Part shown: piece by piece, positions 1 through 9,050 of the stretch
Layout: each line of letters begins with the position of its first letter
Numbering within the stretch: position 1 is the first letter of the stretch
Assembly: GCF_900148515.1 (NCBI RefSeq)
Contig: NZ_FRXN01000002.1
Coordinates: 496,001-560,000 of the forward strand
Direction of reading: 5' to 3'
Origin: Algoriphagus zhangzhouensis
GTDB lineage: Bacteria; Bacteroidota; Bacteroidia; Cytophagales; Cyclobacteriaceae
Length of the DNA stretch: 64,000 bases
Notes under the pieces: model-generated
The model's database searches: none
What the model was told of the DNA's origin: nothing
Seen by the model: the letters and a program-made list of their open reading frames with translations, nothing else
Position numbers and translations under genes: made by a program

Positions 1-879
1 TTAGTCATCACCAATAACCGAACCGTAGATAAAGAATTAGAGATTCCCTTTTACCCATTCCCCTATTATGAAGGAATCAACCGAGTCGGAGAAGACACCT
101 ATTGGCTGGGGCTCTATTGGAGAAATAACAAGTATTACATCGAATTCCTAAAGTTCCTATGCGATCTATGTGCGGATTGCAGAATCGGTAAAATTTCCAT
201 CACACCTTGGAAATCGATCATTATCAAAGGGATACAAGGCAAATACAAATTGGAATGGGAAAAATTATTGGGCAGGCACGGTATCAATGTTCGCCATTCC
301 ATGCTTGAACTCAATTGGCATCTGCCCGTCAACAATAAATCAGCATTGGAGCTCAAGCAATATTTAGTTTCCAACTTTGATAAAAATGACATCAGCACCT
401 ATGGACTTACTTTTAGCATTACAGATTATACCAAGAAGGCATATTACTTTACTTCTATCGTAATAGAGAAAAATCAAGCGCCTGCCTTCTTCGAAGATGT
501 TGAATTCAGAAGTACTTATAATTTGCTTTATGCAAAAGATTTTGATCCCAATAATCAAGAATATATTGTCCATGTTCAAGAGGTAGACCAAGCAGAATTG
601 CCTGAACTACTTATAGAACTAAGTAAAATGTATTTTGATCAGCTTGGAAAAGAGTCAAACAAATCTGAAAAATCTCTTCCAGTCAAAGAGTCTGTGACTA
701 TCAAAGTTTATCAATGTCAAGATTGTCTAACAATTTATGACCCAAGCATAGGCGATCAAAGTCAAGGAATTTCGGCTGAAACCAGCTTTGAGGAGCTTAC
801 AAACGACTATCACTGCTCACTTTGCGAGTCTCCAAAGAGTCATTTCGAAGTGAAAGAATTCACAAAGATTGTCGATTAA
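1..879 (+). CDS. Rubredoxin-domain protein, 5' end missing
   Basis: The reading frame is open from the first base, so the gene starts before the window. The N-terminal visible part (about residues 1-90) contains a TPWKSIIIKGI segment that resembles the ferredoxin-like half-domain of sirohaem nitrite/sulfite reductases. The C-terminal part (about residues 240-290) is a rubredoxin: two CxxC pairs (CQDC and CSLC) with YDPSIGD and GIS...SFEEL between them, the four cysteines that bind one iron. It is probably an electron carrier for nitrite reduction. The context fits: an outer-membrane barrel follows, and a molybdenum-cofactor operon with cobA lies 9 kb away. The family assignment of the N-terminal part is tentative; the rubredoxin motif is clear. 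Confidence 0.75.
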   Translation, partial: LVITNNRTVDKELEIPFYPFPYYEGINRVGEDTYWLGLYWRNNKYYIEFLKFLCDLCADCRIGKISITPWKSIIIKGIQGKYKLEWEKLLGRHGINVRHSMLELNWHLPVNNKSALELKQYLVSNFDKNDISTYGLTFSITDYTKKAYYFTSIVIEKNQAPAFFEDVEFRSTYNLLYAKDFDPNNQEYIVHVQEVDQAELPELLIELSKMYFDQLGKESNKSEKSLPVKESVTIKVYQCQDCLTIYDPSIGDQSQGISAETSFEELTNDYHCSLCESPKSHFEVKEFTKIVD

Positions 880-906
880 TAAATCAAGAAAATTTTTGAA
901 AAAAAA

Positions 907-946
907 TACTTAGATATTTACGTACTTAATTAAGTATTATTACTTA
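907..946 (+). promoter_or_regulatory. Candidate operator: clustered TAAGTA/TACTTA half-sites
   Basis: Half-sites lie at 907-912 (TACTTA), 923-928 (TACTTA), 931-936 (TAAGTA) and 941-946 (TACTTA). The last two form an inverted repeat with a 4-base spacer, and 923-936 is a perfect 14-base palindrome. The cluster ends 26 bases before the start codon of the barrel gene. The same TAAGTA-N4-TACTTA arrangement occurs upstream of moeA (15567-15582), which suggests a shared regulator that I cannot name. Confidence 0.5.
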
Positions 947-972
947 TTTTTATACGTAAATAATCTAAGCCT

Positions 973-2247
973 ATGAAATCTATCCTACTCACATTGCTAT
1001 TGGCTTTCAGCCTATTGCATCTCGGCAAAGCTCAAACACTATCTTTGGATGCGGATATCCGTCCAAGGTTTGAATATCGACATGGATTTGGGAATCTTTT
1101 CCCAGATGAAGGAAAAGCGGCAGCTTTTGTTACGCAAAGATCTCGTCTCAACATTTCCTACGGTGATCCTAAACTGAAAATCTACATGAGTATCCAAGAT
1201 GTCAGTACTTGGGGTGATACTCGTCAATTGGCAATCAATGACGGAAACCAATCTTTCTCATTGTTTCAGGCCTGGATCAATTATTCTTTCAACCAGTCCT
1301 GGGCTCTGAAAGTTGGGAGGCAGGCGATTTCCTATGATGATCAAAGAATATTAGGTGAAGTGGACTGGACCATGCAAGGAAGATTTCACGATGCTGCAAT
1401 GCTTAAATTTTCCAAAGACAAGGTGAACTTGGACCTTACATTTGCTTTCAACCAAGAAAATCAAAAAAACATCGGTTCGGACTATACCATCAATGGCTTT
1501 TTCTCTTACAAAGTCATGCAATTGGCACATTTTAAGAAAGTATGGGAAAAAGGATCCATCAGTTTTCTCTTTATGAATAATGGTTTTCAAAAATATGCTG
1601 ATGATGCAAATCTTCAGCCTGATGGACTTTATTATAGGCAGACAACTGGCACCTATTTCACTTTCCCTTTAAGTGCGATTCAACTTACCGGATCAGCCTA
1701 TTTACAAACTGGAAAGGCCAACGCTACTACGGATTTGTCAGCTTACCAACTGATGTTGGAAGCGAAATACAAATTGGGAAAAACAGCTCTCATATTGGGA
1801 TTTGAGTCCCTGAGCGGAACCGATGCCACAGCAGGAGAGAAAAACAATTCATTCTTTCCACTCTATGGCACCAATCATAAATTCAATGGCTTGATGGACT
1901 ACTTTTATGTGGGAAATCATGCCAATTCCGTAGGATTAAATGATCTCTATTTTAAAGCCCAGACTCCTTTGGGGAAACAATCCAGTTTGGGAGCCAACCT
2001 TCATTATTTTTCATCTCAAGCCACTTTGGCAGATGGAATCGAAAGCTATCTGGGAACGGAGCTGGACTTAGTCTTAAGCAAAACAATCAGTAAAAACATC
2101 AAAATGAATATGGGATATTCTCAAATGTTTGCTTCTGATGGAATGGGAATACTAAAAGGAGGAACGAACCCAAAGAACACCAACAATTGGGGCTGGGTGA
2201 TGCTGGTAGTCAACCCGAACCTGTTGAAGTTTACAAAGGAGGAGTAA
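973..2247 (+). CDS. Outer-membrane barrel, alginate-export-like family
   Basis: A 424-residue protein with a cleavable signal peptide (residues 1 to about 20, ending GKAQ) followed by a beta-rich barrel. The opening LDADIRPRFEYRHGFGN and the RQAISYDDQRILGEVDW segment are typical of the alginate_export/porin-like family common in Bacteroidota; the name does not prove alginate transport. It follows a rubredoxin-domain gene, and its promoter shares a palindrome with the molybdenum-cofactor operon, so a porin for nitrate, nitrite or another anion is plausible but inferred. A strong hairpin terminator follows. Confidence 0.75.
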   Translation: MKSILLTLLLAFSLLHLGKAQTLSLDADIRPRFEYRHGFGNLFPDEGKAAAFVTQRSRLNISYGDPKLKIYMSIQDVSTWGDTRQLAINDGNQSFSLFQAWINYSFNQSWALKVGRQAISYDDQRILGEVDWTMQGRFHDAAMLKFSKDKVNLDLTFAFNQENQKNIGSDYTINGFFSYKVMQLAHFKKVWEKGSISFLFMNNGFQKYADDANLQPDGLYYRQTTGTYFTFPLSAIQLTGSAYLQTGKANATTDLSAYQLMLEAKYKLGKTALILGFESLSGTDATAGEKNNSFFPLYGTNHKFNGLMDYFYVGNHANSVGLNDLYFKAQTPLGKQSSLGANLHYFSSQATLADGIESYLGTELDLVLSKTISKNIKMNMGYSQMFASDGMGILKGGTNPKNTNNWGWVMLVVNPNLLKFTKEE

Positions 2248-2268
2248 CACTCTGAAAACTACATTTCG

Positions 2269-2315
2269 AATCCCAATCTACTCTAAATGAACAGAGATAG
2301 ATTGGGATTTTTATT
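2269..2315 (+). terminator. Rho-independent terminator after the barrel gene
   Basis: AATCCCAATCTA at 2269-2280 pairs perfectly with TAGATTGGGATT at 2298-2309, with an inner CTCT/AGAG pairing, and is followed by a T-rich run. Confidence 0.85.
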
Positions 2316-2451
2316 ATAAAACCAGTTAATAAAAATCTATTATTTAATTACTTTAAAAAACTTTCTTTAGGCATAACAAATTTATAATAATCTGATTTAT
2401 AGCTTTTTATTGTATATTAAGACATCAGCCTTATTTTTAATTCTATTTTTT

Positions 2452-3429
2452 ATGTATAAGATAATTCGATGTTTATTAATTCTTGCATTAGTATGCCAAG
2501 CCTATTTTAATTCCTTCGGACAAAAAACAAAGCTTCCTTTCGAATCCAAAATTGCAGATTTGGGAGATCTACAACTGGAATATATGGACTTTGGTGGAGA
2601 GGGAATTCCTTTTATTTGGGTTCAGGATTCACATAATTATTTCGAGGGAAAATATTTCGATTCGACCTATTTTCCATTTTTCGAGGCCATTGCTCAAAAA
2701 GCTAGAGTTTTAGCTCCCTTGAAAAGAGGATTTGGGAAAAGCACCGACACTAAATGGGGCTATGATGTAGCGACATTAGCTGAAGACCTCATCGGATTTA
2801 TGGATGCTCTTGGAATCAAAAAAGCTGTGCTTTTTGGACGCATGCCTGCCAATCAGGAAATGACCTATATCGCAGAGCATCATCCTGAGCGATTAGCTGG
2901 ATTGATTTATTGGGGAAATCCAGTACTCCTGGTAGGTTGCTCAGACCCTGATGAAAGTATTCTGTTTGAAAATTGGGCCGCAACCGCACCTGATTTTGAA
3001 AAAGAGAAAGAAAAAAGAGTAGTGATGTCTCGGGCATTTTGGCGGCCGGATTTTTTACAGAATTCTACCTCAAAAATTAATATCCCAACATTGAGAATCA
3101 TCAACGAGGAATATGACCTGACAAGTATGATGCGGCGAAATGTAGAGACCGGAAGGATAGAAAGGTTGGCAAAAAGTAACCGTCCGGGCTATGAGAAAGA
3201 GACAAGGATTCTAAAAGAATTGGTGGAAGATAGCCTGCGCTACTCAAGTCTAAAAAAACATCTGGAAGAATGTGACCCATCTATTCCAATCGATATAGGC
3301 ATGGAGCGCGCATTTGGAGATTATCTCGTCACAATACATGAACAAGACCTCGATTTGAATTTCGAGTCAGATGATTTTATAATGGGACTTTTGCCACCAA
3401 TTGAGGCATTTTTGAATACCTTGAAATAA
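2452..3429 (+). CDS. Alpha/beta-hydrolase-fold protein lacking the nucleophile serine
   Basis: A secreted protein of about 325 residues with a signal peptide ending SFGQ. I chose the ATG at 2452 because it gives a compact signal peptide; an in-frame TTG at 2410 would lengthen it. The fold is recognised from LEYMDFGGEGIPFIWVQD, LAPLKRGFGKS, LAEDLIGFMDALGIKKAVLFG and YIAEHHPERLAGLIYWG. At the nucleophile elbow, where the family has G-x-S-x-G, the sequence is GRMPA, so the catalytic serine is a methionine. A catalytic role is therefore doubtful; it may bind a ligand or be structural. The frame is intact, so this is not a simple pseudogene. Confidence 0.65.
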   Translation: MYKIIRCLLILALVCQAYFNSFGQKTKLPFESKIADLGDLQLEYMDFGGEGIPFIWVQDSHNYFEGKYFDSTYFPFFEAIAQKARVLAPLKRGFGKSTDTKWGYDVATLAEDLIGFMDALGIKKAVLFGRMPANQEMTYIAEHHPERLAGLIYWGNPVLLVGCSDPDESILFENWAATAPDFEKEKEKRVVMSRAFWRPDFLQNSTSKINIPTLRIINEEYDLTSMMRRNVETGRIERLAKSNRPGYEKETRILKELVEDSLRYSSLKKHLEECDPSIPIDIGMERAFGDYLVTIHEQDLDLNFESDDFIMGLLPPIEAFLNTLK

Positions 3430-3599
3430 ACCTTTCCTTAGCAAGAAATAATACTTCAAAAATCACAATTAACTTTTCATTCAGATATAGTCCTGAGGGA
3501 ATCTAACTGACTTGGAATTTTTATCTAAAAATAATTGAAGCTTTCTGTCATATTCCTTCTAGAGATGTAACTAACCTGGTAGAAGCGAAATAACAATAG

Positions 3600-4100
3600 A
3601 TGAACAATTTAGCCAATCCAGAATTTAAAGAGGTAATTGAGCAAAACAAAAACAGTATTTACAGGATCTGTGAAATCTATTCAAGTTCACCTATTGAGCC
3701 AGAAGACCTTTTTCAGGAGGTAATTCTCCATATCTGGAAGGCCTTTCCCTCATTCGAACAGAAGGCCAATATCAGTTCTTGGATTTATCGGATAGCATTA
3801 AATGTGTGCATGCGGTATAAAAGCAAATTAGAAAAATCAAATCACATCCGCTTTGATTCGATCAAATACCAAATTCCCGCAACAAGTCCTGATCCAACTT
3901 TGCAAGAAAAATACTATGCCCTTCAAGATTGCATTCGCTCCCTAAATGAAATCGATAAATCCATAGTGATTTTAATCTTAGATGAATTTAAATACAAAGA
4001 AATAGCCCTAATAACTGGCCTTTCCGAAAATCACATTGCCGTAAAAATAAAGAGGCTAAAAAAAACTCTTCTAAACTGTATCAACCAAAAATTAGGATAA
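3600..4100 (+). CDS. ECF-type RNA polymerase sigma factor
   Basis: A 166-residue sigma-70-family protein with only regions 2 and 4. Region 2 is at about residues 10-75 (DLFQEVILHIWKAFPSFEQKANISSWIYRIALN), and region 4 is at about 105-160 (DKSIVILILDEFKYKEIALITGLSENHIAVKIKRLKKTL), the helix-turn-helix that reads the -35 element. The next gene starts one base after its stop codon and is probably translated with it. That partner has no membrane segment, so it is not a usual anti-sigma factor. The regulon cannot be told from the sequence. Confidence 0.88.
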   Translation: MNNLANPEFKEVIEQNKNSIYRICEIYSSSPIEPEDLFQEVILHIWKAFPSFEQKANISSWIYRIALNVCMRYKSKLEKSNHIRFDSIKYQIPATSPDPTLQEKYYALQDCIRSLNEIDKSIVILILDEFKYKEIALITGLSENHIAVKIKRLKKTLLNCINQKLG

Positions 4101-4101
4101 A

Positions 4102-4392
4102 ATGAAAAATAAAGACCTCAAAATTGAATGGAATGAACTGAAGGTTATTTGGACCAATTCACCCAAAACCAAAAATATCCATATTCAAATGTCAGATTTA
4201 TTTCAAGATATAAAATCCAAATCGAGTCAATTTGAAAAGGATTCTATCAAAAACGATTTAGACACTTTAAAAGTAAGCTGGAAGAGTATTAAAGGAAATG
4301 TAAGCGAATTTGAAAAAGCTTCGGTGAAGAAAGATTTAGCCATGTTCATCCGGCTATTTAATAAAGTCCTAACAATCTTCAATAAGAAATAA
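4102..4392 (+). CDS. Small soluble protein with a duplicated S-x-FEK motif, partner of the sigma factor
   Basis: A 96-residue charged, probably helical protein with no signal peptide or membrane segment. It contains an internal duplication: SQFEKDSIKNDLDTLK, then about 26 residues later SEFEKASVKKDLAMF. It directly follows the ECF sigma gene. By position it may be a cytoplasmic modulator of that sigma factor. I do not recognise a named domain, and the function is unassigned. Confidence 0.6.
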   Translation: MKNKDLKIEWNELKVIWTNSPKTKNIHIQMSDLFQDIKSKSSQFEKDSIKNDLDTLKVSWKSIKGNVSEFEKASVKKDLAMFIRLFNKVLTIFNKK

Positions 4393-4574
4393 AAGTGAGT
4401 GGATCAGGTAAAGGTCCCTAACTCCGAATTCAGCTATTCCACTTTGAATAGTACAATTTACGCTAAGTTTTGCTATATTAATAAAAGGAGAATAAGCACT
4501 CGAAAGCTGGAGCTATCTGGCTGGTTCAGAAGGAACCTACAATCACACAGGTTAAAAGAATAAATGATTGCATT

Positions 4575-6236
4575 ATGAAAAACGCAGAAAGACTTTTGAC
4601 CATTTTAATACTATCTTTTTTAATTAGTTGCCAAGGCAAAAAAACTGATAAAATTTCCTCCATTTCCAATATCGATCTCTTAACAGGTGAAATCACCCTA
4701 TGTGGGAATGGTGATTTCGGAGAGGTCAGTTTTGCACAATCTTGTAAACTCGACGCCAGATCTACCTTTGATTTAGCGATTTCCCTCCTCCATTCTTTTG
4801 AATATACCGAAGCGGAAAAAGCATTTGCAAAAGTTCTTGAAATCGACCCAAAATGTGCCATGGCTTATTGGGGAGTGGCGATGAGTAATTTTCATTCTCT
4901 TTGGCTACAATCCGGCACAGATTACCTGATAAAAGGGGAAAAAGCACTAAAAATCGCCAATTCGATCTCGACAGATAAAAGAGAAACTGCCTATATACAC
5001 GCTTTGGCAACTTTCTATGATGATTGGGAAAATAAAAACCATCAAGTCAGAGTACGTCTATTTGAAGAGGAGATGCAAAAGGTTTATCAAACCTATGGAG
5101 ATGACAAAGAGGCTGCAATATTTTATGCTCTGGCACTTCGCGCGACAGCCGATCCCACGGACAAGACCTATGCTGTCCAACGAAAATCAGGAAAAATACT
5201 TGAGTCTATCTACCCAAATCAACCGAATCATCCCGGTATCGCCCATTACCTGATACACAACTATGACTATCCCGAACTAGCTGAGTTGGCATTGCCTACA
5301 GCCAGAATGTATGCCCAAATCGCTCCGGCTTCTGCCCATGCCCAGCATATGCCTTCCCATATATTTACTAGACTCGGACTTTGGGATGAATCCATTAACT
5401 CCAATATCAATTCAACAGAATCGGCTTTATGCTATTCGCAAAGTATAGATCCACAAGCCCATTGGGATGAAGAACTCCATGGCATGGACTATCTGGTTTA
5501 TGCCTACCTTCAAAAAGGTGATATGCAAAAAGCCTATGATGAATTTGAATACCTCAAAAGCTTCAAAAAAGTGTTCCCTGTAAATTTCAAAGTGGCCTAT
5601 ACCGCCGCCGCTATTCCAGCACGAATCGCATTGGAAAGCAGAAATTGGAAGGAAGCCGCTGTTCTACAAAAGCCGGGTATGGTACTGGACTGGAATCTGA
5701 TGCCTTGGCAAGAGTCAATCCTAATCTATGCCCGTGCGATGGGCTCCATTCGGATGGGAAATATCAAGGACTCCAAGGTTGAACTGGAAAAATTGATTGC
5801 TAATCGTCAGAAACTTTTAAAGGAAGAGGATGCATACAAAGCCAATCAGGTCAATATCCAAATTAAGACCATCGAAGCCTGGATAGCGCTCGCAGAAAAC
5901 CAGGTACCCGAGGCAATCGAAGAAATGAGAAAGGCCGCTGAAATGGAATACAATACCAATAAGCATCCCGTTACTCCAGGGGAAGTTCTACCTGCAGGGG
6001 AAGTATTGGGCGATATGCTTTTAGTGGTAGATCAACCCGAAGAAGCTTTAGTGGCTTATGAATATGATTTGAAACAACACCCGAATCGGTTCAATGGGAT
6101 TTTTGGGGCTGCAACTGCAGCAAGAAATTCTGGGCAAAAAGAACTTGCGAATTCTTATTTTAAGCAGCTTATCGAATTGGGAAATGATTCGGAAAGACCT
6201 GAAATGGCTATTGCCAAGGCCTATTTGAAGAAATAA
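4575..6236 (+). CDS. Tetratricopeptide-repeat lipoprotein
   Basis: A 553-residue protein with a lipoprotein signal (LISCQG, lipid-modified Cys at about residue 21). Helical TPR-type repeats occur near residues 70-110 (SLLHSFEYTEAEKAFAKVLEIDPKCAMAYWG), 230-300 and 480-540. The HPGIAHYLIHNYDYP and AQHMPSHIFTRLGLWDE segments are conserved in a widespread family of TPR proteins of unknown function. It is likely exported and anchored to a membrane as a protein-binding scaffold. The neighbouring genes give no pathway clue. Confidence 0.75.
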   Translation: MKNAERLLTILILSFLISCQGKKTDKISSISNIDLLTGEITLCGNGDFGEVSFAQSCKLDARSTFDLAISLLHSFEYTEAEKAFAKVLEIDPKCAMAYWGVAMSNFHSLWLQSGTDYLIKGEKALKIANSISTDKRETAYIHALATFYDDWENKNHQVRVRLFEEEMQKVYQTYGDDKEAAIFYALALRATADPTDKTYAVQRKSGKILESIYPNQPNHPGIAHYLIHNYDYPELAELALPTARMYAQIAPASAHAQHMPSHIFTRLGLWDESINSNINSTESALCYSQSIDPQAHWDEELHGMDYLVYAYLQKGDMQKAYDEFEYLKSFKKVFPVNFKVAYTAAAIPARIALESRNWKEAAVLQKPGMVLDWNLMPWQESILIYARAMGSIRMGNIKDSKVELEKLIANRQKLLKEEDAYKANQVNIQIKTIEAWIALAENQVPEAIEEMRKAAEMEYNTNKHPVTPGEVLPAGEVLGDMLLVVDQPEEALVAYEYDLKQHPNRFNGIFGAATAARNSGQKELANSYFKQLIELGNDSERPEMAIAKAYLKK

Positions 6237-6372
6237 AAATCTCAGCAATTAATGATAAAGATAGACCTCAGTTCAAAAATCTATTTTACCTATTCCCAAT
6301 ACATTGATAAAATGGATTTAGTATTTTACCTAAGCTAAAGGGTCTATACTACAGTCATTAATTAAAGGAAAC

Positions 6373-7275
6373 ATGGATAAGAAAAGAAGGGATTTATTAC
6401 GGGGTCTTAGCCTGGCTCCCATTTTTCTAGATTCTGGCAATCTTATCGCTGGCTCTTCTGAAAAACCATTTACCACCTCCCGACTCCAGTTTAGTGTCAA
6501 TGCATATTCTTTCAATTCATTGCTGAGCAGTGGTGAAATGACATTTTTTAACATGATGGAGTTTGCGGCCGAATTAGGCCTCAATGCGGTTGATTTAACG
6601 GGTTATTACTTTTCTGATTACCCAAATATGCCTGATGATCAAACGCTTTTTCAGTTAAAGAAGAAAGCATTGGAATTGGGCTTAAATATCCCATGGACAG
6701 GGGTTAGGAACAACTTTGTATCTCCGGATAAAGTCTCAAGAAAAGCGGATATTGAGATGATCAGAAATTGGCTGCAGGTATCATCCAAATTGGGGGCATC
6801 TATTATGCGCATTTACCCAGGAAGGGGAGAACATGAAGGGTATTCCAGAGAGGAAGTAAAGAAATGGATCGTGGAAGATTTTCAGGAGTGCGCCAAATAT
6901 GCTGAGGAAATCGGTGTGATTGCGGCTATGCAGCATCATAATGACTTTCTTTATGAAGCAGATGAGGTGATTGATATTTTGAAAAAAGTGGACTCGGAAT
7001 GGTTTGGGTTAATTCTGGATATTGGAAGCTTGAGGAGGTGTGATCCCTATCAAGAAATTGCAAAATTGGCTCCCTACGCAAACTACTGGTTTATCAAGGA
7101 GCTGATCTATGTCGATGGAGTTGCTGAACCTGTGAACATGAAAAAGATTGCTGCCATTTTAAAAGAAAACAATTATACCGGATACATTTCCTTTGAAAGC
7201 CTAAGCGATGGCGACCCAAAACAAATTGTAAGCTCGATGTTCAATGAGTTTAAGGCTGCTTATGAGGAGCTTTAG
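6373..7275 (+). CDS. Sugar phosphate isomerase/epimerase-like TIM barrel, exported
   Basis: A 300-residue protein of the xylose-isomerase-like TIM-barrel superfamily. An N-terminal KKRRDLLRGLSLAP segment looks like a twin-arginine signal. The barrel shows LGLNAVDLTGYY, GASIMRIYPGRGEH, IGVIAAMQHHNDF, FGLILDIGS and YTGYISFESLSDG, which supply the metal-binding Glu, His and Asp positions of the family. The substrate is probably a sugar or polyol but cannot be specified. It appears to be a single-gene unit. Confidence 0.75.
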   Translation: MDKKRRDLLRGLSLAPIFLDSGNLIAGSSEKPFTTSRLQFSVNAYSFNSLLSSGEMTFFNMMEFAAELGLNAVDLTGYYFSDYPNMPDDQTLFQLKKKALELGLNIPWTGVRNNFVSPDKVSRKADIEMIRNWLQVSSKLGASIMRIYPGRGEHEGYSREEVKKWIVEDFQECAKYAEEIGVIAAMQHHNDFLYEADEVIDILKKVDSEWFGLILDIGSLRRCDPYQEIAKLAPYANYWFIKELIYVDGVAEPVNMKKIAAILKENNYTGYISFESLSDGDPKQIVSSMFNEFKAAYEEL

Positions 7276-7447
7276 ACTTTTTGGTGAGGACCAACTGATT
7301 TGAATTCAAAATAAAATTCCTTTTCTGAATGAAGCTGATTTTAGATTTTTTAAATCTATTCCAATCTTTCAGATAAAAATTCAACTAATTTTTTATTTTC
7401 AATGTTTCATTGGTTAAACTTTTGGAGATTCATAATAAAAGAATGCT

Positions 7448-7455
7448 TATTTTTG
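7448..7455 (+). promoter_or_regulatory. Candidate -7 promoter element for the toxin-antitoxin operon
   Basis: TATTTTTG matches the Bacteroidota TAnnTTTG -7 element 22 bases before the toxin start codon. A TTTG at 7421-7424 could be the -33 element, although the 23-base spacing is slightly long. Confidence 0.3.
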
Positions 7456-7477
7456 TCTCCAAATAGATACACTTCGT

Positions 7478-7780
7478 ATGTATTTTATTGAGAAAACAAC
7501 TGAATTTGACAAGTGGCTAAGGAAGCTTAAAGACATAAGGGGGAAAGCAAAAATTCTATTTCGAATTCAAAAAATAGAGCATCAAGGTCATTTTGGGGAT
7601 TGTAAGTCTGTAGGAGATGGTATAAGTGAATTGCGAATACACTATGCAAAAGGCTACAGAGTCTATTTCAAAGAGAAGGAAGGAAAAGTAATTATCCTGC
7701 TGATAGGTGGGGATAAATCTTCTCAACAAAATGATATCAAGAAGGCAAAGGACATCTGGAAAAAACTAAACGCATCATGA
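7478..7780 (+). CDS. RelE/ParE-superfamily (HigB-like) toxin
   Basis: A 100-residue basic protein with the pattern of the addiction-module killer family: IEKTTEFDKWLRKLKDIRGKAKILFRIQKIEHQGHFGDCKSVGDGISELRIHYAKGYRVYF, ending with a hydrophobic strand (KVIILLIGGDKSSQQNDIKKAKDIW). Members are ribosome-dependent mRNA interferases or gyrase poisons; this one resembles the HigB side. The toxin precedes the antitoxin, and the two genes overlap by four bases (ATGA), which indicates translational coupling. Confidence 0.88.
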   Translation: MYFIEKTTEFDKWLRKLKDIRGKAKILFRIQKIEHQGHFGDCKSVGDGISELRIHYAKGYRVYFKEKEGKVIILLIGGDKSSQQNDIKKAKDIWKKLNAS

Positions 7781-8058
7781 ACACCTCAAAATTTGAAATC
7801 GCTGATTATCTAGACAGTAAGGAGATGATTGCAGAATACCTCAATACGGTATTGGAGGAAGGAGACAATGATGATATCATCTATGCAATAGGTCATGTAG
7901 CCAAAGCCATAGGAATGACAAAAATTGCAAATGAGACAGGAATGAGCAGGCCAAGCCTTTACAAAGCTCTATCTGAAGGCGCCAAACCGCAGTTTGCAAC
8001 TATTATGAAAGTACTAAAAGCAATCGGAGGCCAAATTCAAATCAGTCCAGTTGAATAA
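7777..8058 (+). CDS. Addiction-module antidote protein (HigA-like, HTH)
   Basis: A 93-residue antitoxin of the putative addiction-module antidote family. It has the DYLDSKEMIAEYLNTVLEEGD N-terminus and an HTH (IGMTKIANETGMSRPSLYKALSEGAKPQFATIMKVLKAIG). It should neutralise the toxin encoded just upstream and repress the shared promoter. Its start codon overlaps the toxin stop codon. Confidence 0.88.
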   Translation: MNTSKFEIADYLDSKEMIAEYLNTVLEEGDNDDIIYAIGHVAKAIGMTKIANETGMSRPSLYKALSEGAKPQFATIMKVLKAIGGQIQISPVE

Positions 8059-8134
8059 TTAAATAAGCTTAACTTTTTAAAACTTACACCCCTTAAACAG
8101 GATAACAAGTGCTCTAAACCAAATCATTTCTTAA

Positions 8135-8443
8135 ATGACCAGAAAAACTATCAATAGACTGATTGGCTATGGAATTTTGACATTTATGGCGGGCATTATT
8201 CTAGGCCTCTCCGTTTCCAAATACTTCCAGATTTTTATTATTCTAGGGTCTCTTTCTAGTTTTTTAGGGACATTCTATTTCTTCAAAACAGTTAATCTTC
8301 GAGAGGAATTTCGAAAAAATCCAAAGGATGATATCTTAACTTACTTTTGGAACGCTATCGTATTTAAATTTTGGACTTTTACCTTCTTGATCATGATGAT
8401 TATGTCAATCATTTTAATTTTAAGGGTAGGGTTTATTGAATAA
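8135..8443 (+). CDS. Small membrane protein, function unknown
   Basis: A 102-residue protein with three predicted membrane spans: about residues 10-28 (GYGILTFMAGIILGLSV), 31-50 (FQIFIILGSLSSFLGTFYFF) and 78-98 (FTFLIMMIMSIILILRVGF). A short charged loop (REEFRKNPKDD) lies between spans two and three. I recognise no family. It is 76 bases downstream of the antitoxin gene on the same strand. Confidence 0.55.
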   Translation: MTRKTINRLIGYGILTFMAGIILGLSVSKYFQIFIILGSLSSFLGTFYFFKTVNLREEFRKNPKDDILTYFWNAIVFKFWTFTFLIMMIMSIILILRVGFIE

Positions 8444-8546
8444 GATCTCAAACCGAAAATCTTAAATTGGATTCAACAATACCCCTCACTCCTGTGGAAT
8501 ATGCGAATAAAGACGCAACTGTCTAATGAGACTGAGGTAAACACGG

Positions 8547-8558
8547 GTGTTAGCGAGC
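8547..8558 (+). repeat. Left copy of a 12-bp inverted repeat framing a small gene
   Basis: GTGTTAGCGAGC here is the exact reverse complement of GCTCGCTAACAC at 9051-9062. The gene at 8575-9045 fits between them with 16 and 5 spare bases. Confidence 0.7.
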
Positions 8559-8574
8559 ATATTGAAATAAAACA

Positions 8575-9045
8575 ATGGAAAGCAACAAAACATATCACTA
8601 TATCCTAAAATATGGCTTTTTAGGAATTTCAATCTTACTAATAATTTTATCTATTGTTTCTTGGGTCGCTCCAGCATCAATGATTTTAAACGGGAAACCA
8701 GCAATTCGAGAGGTCTCAACAACTTTAATTCTTGGACTGTTTGCTATTTTTTCTCTAATAGTATTTCTGATAATCCGCGACAAGTTCGTAATTGTAAAGT
8801 TGGGCAACCAAACAATAAACATTAAATATAAAGGACAAGAAAGAGCAGTTTCGTGGCTGGAAGTAGAGCAGGTAAAACTTATTCAATTTGTATACCCACC
8901 GTTATATAAACTTAAAACAAAAGACAGTGAGAACACAATTTGGTTTAATACCGAACCGAATTTTATAAGTGCCAACGGTTTTATGAAGGACCTAAGTGAT
9001 ATGGGTGATCTAATAAAGAAGAAGAAAAGAGAGTTGGGGATTTAA
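8575..9045 (+). CDS. Two-span membrane protein with a PH-like cytoplasmic part
   Basis: A 156-residue protein with two membrane spans (about residues 11-31 and 48-68), followed by a beta-rich tail (FVIVKLGNQTINIKYKGQERAVSWLEVEQVKLIQ...YKLKTKDSENTIWFNTEPN) that resembles bacterial PH-like domains. The function is unknown. The gene is tightly enclosed by a 12-bp inverted repeat (8547-8558 and 9051-9062), like a mobile gene cassette, so it may have been acquired separately from its neighbours. Confidence 0.6.
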   Translation: MESNKTYHYILKYGFLGISILLIILSIVSWVAPASMILNGKPAIREVSTTLILGLFAIFSLIVFLIIRDKFVIVKLGNQTINIKYKGQERAVSWLEVEQVKLIQFVYPPLYKLKTKDSENTIWFNTEPNFISANGFMKDLSDMGDLIKKKKRELGI

Positions 9046-9050
9046 GAAAC

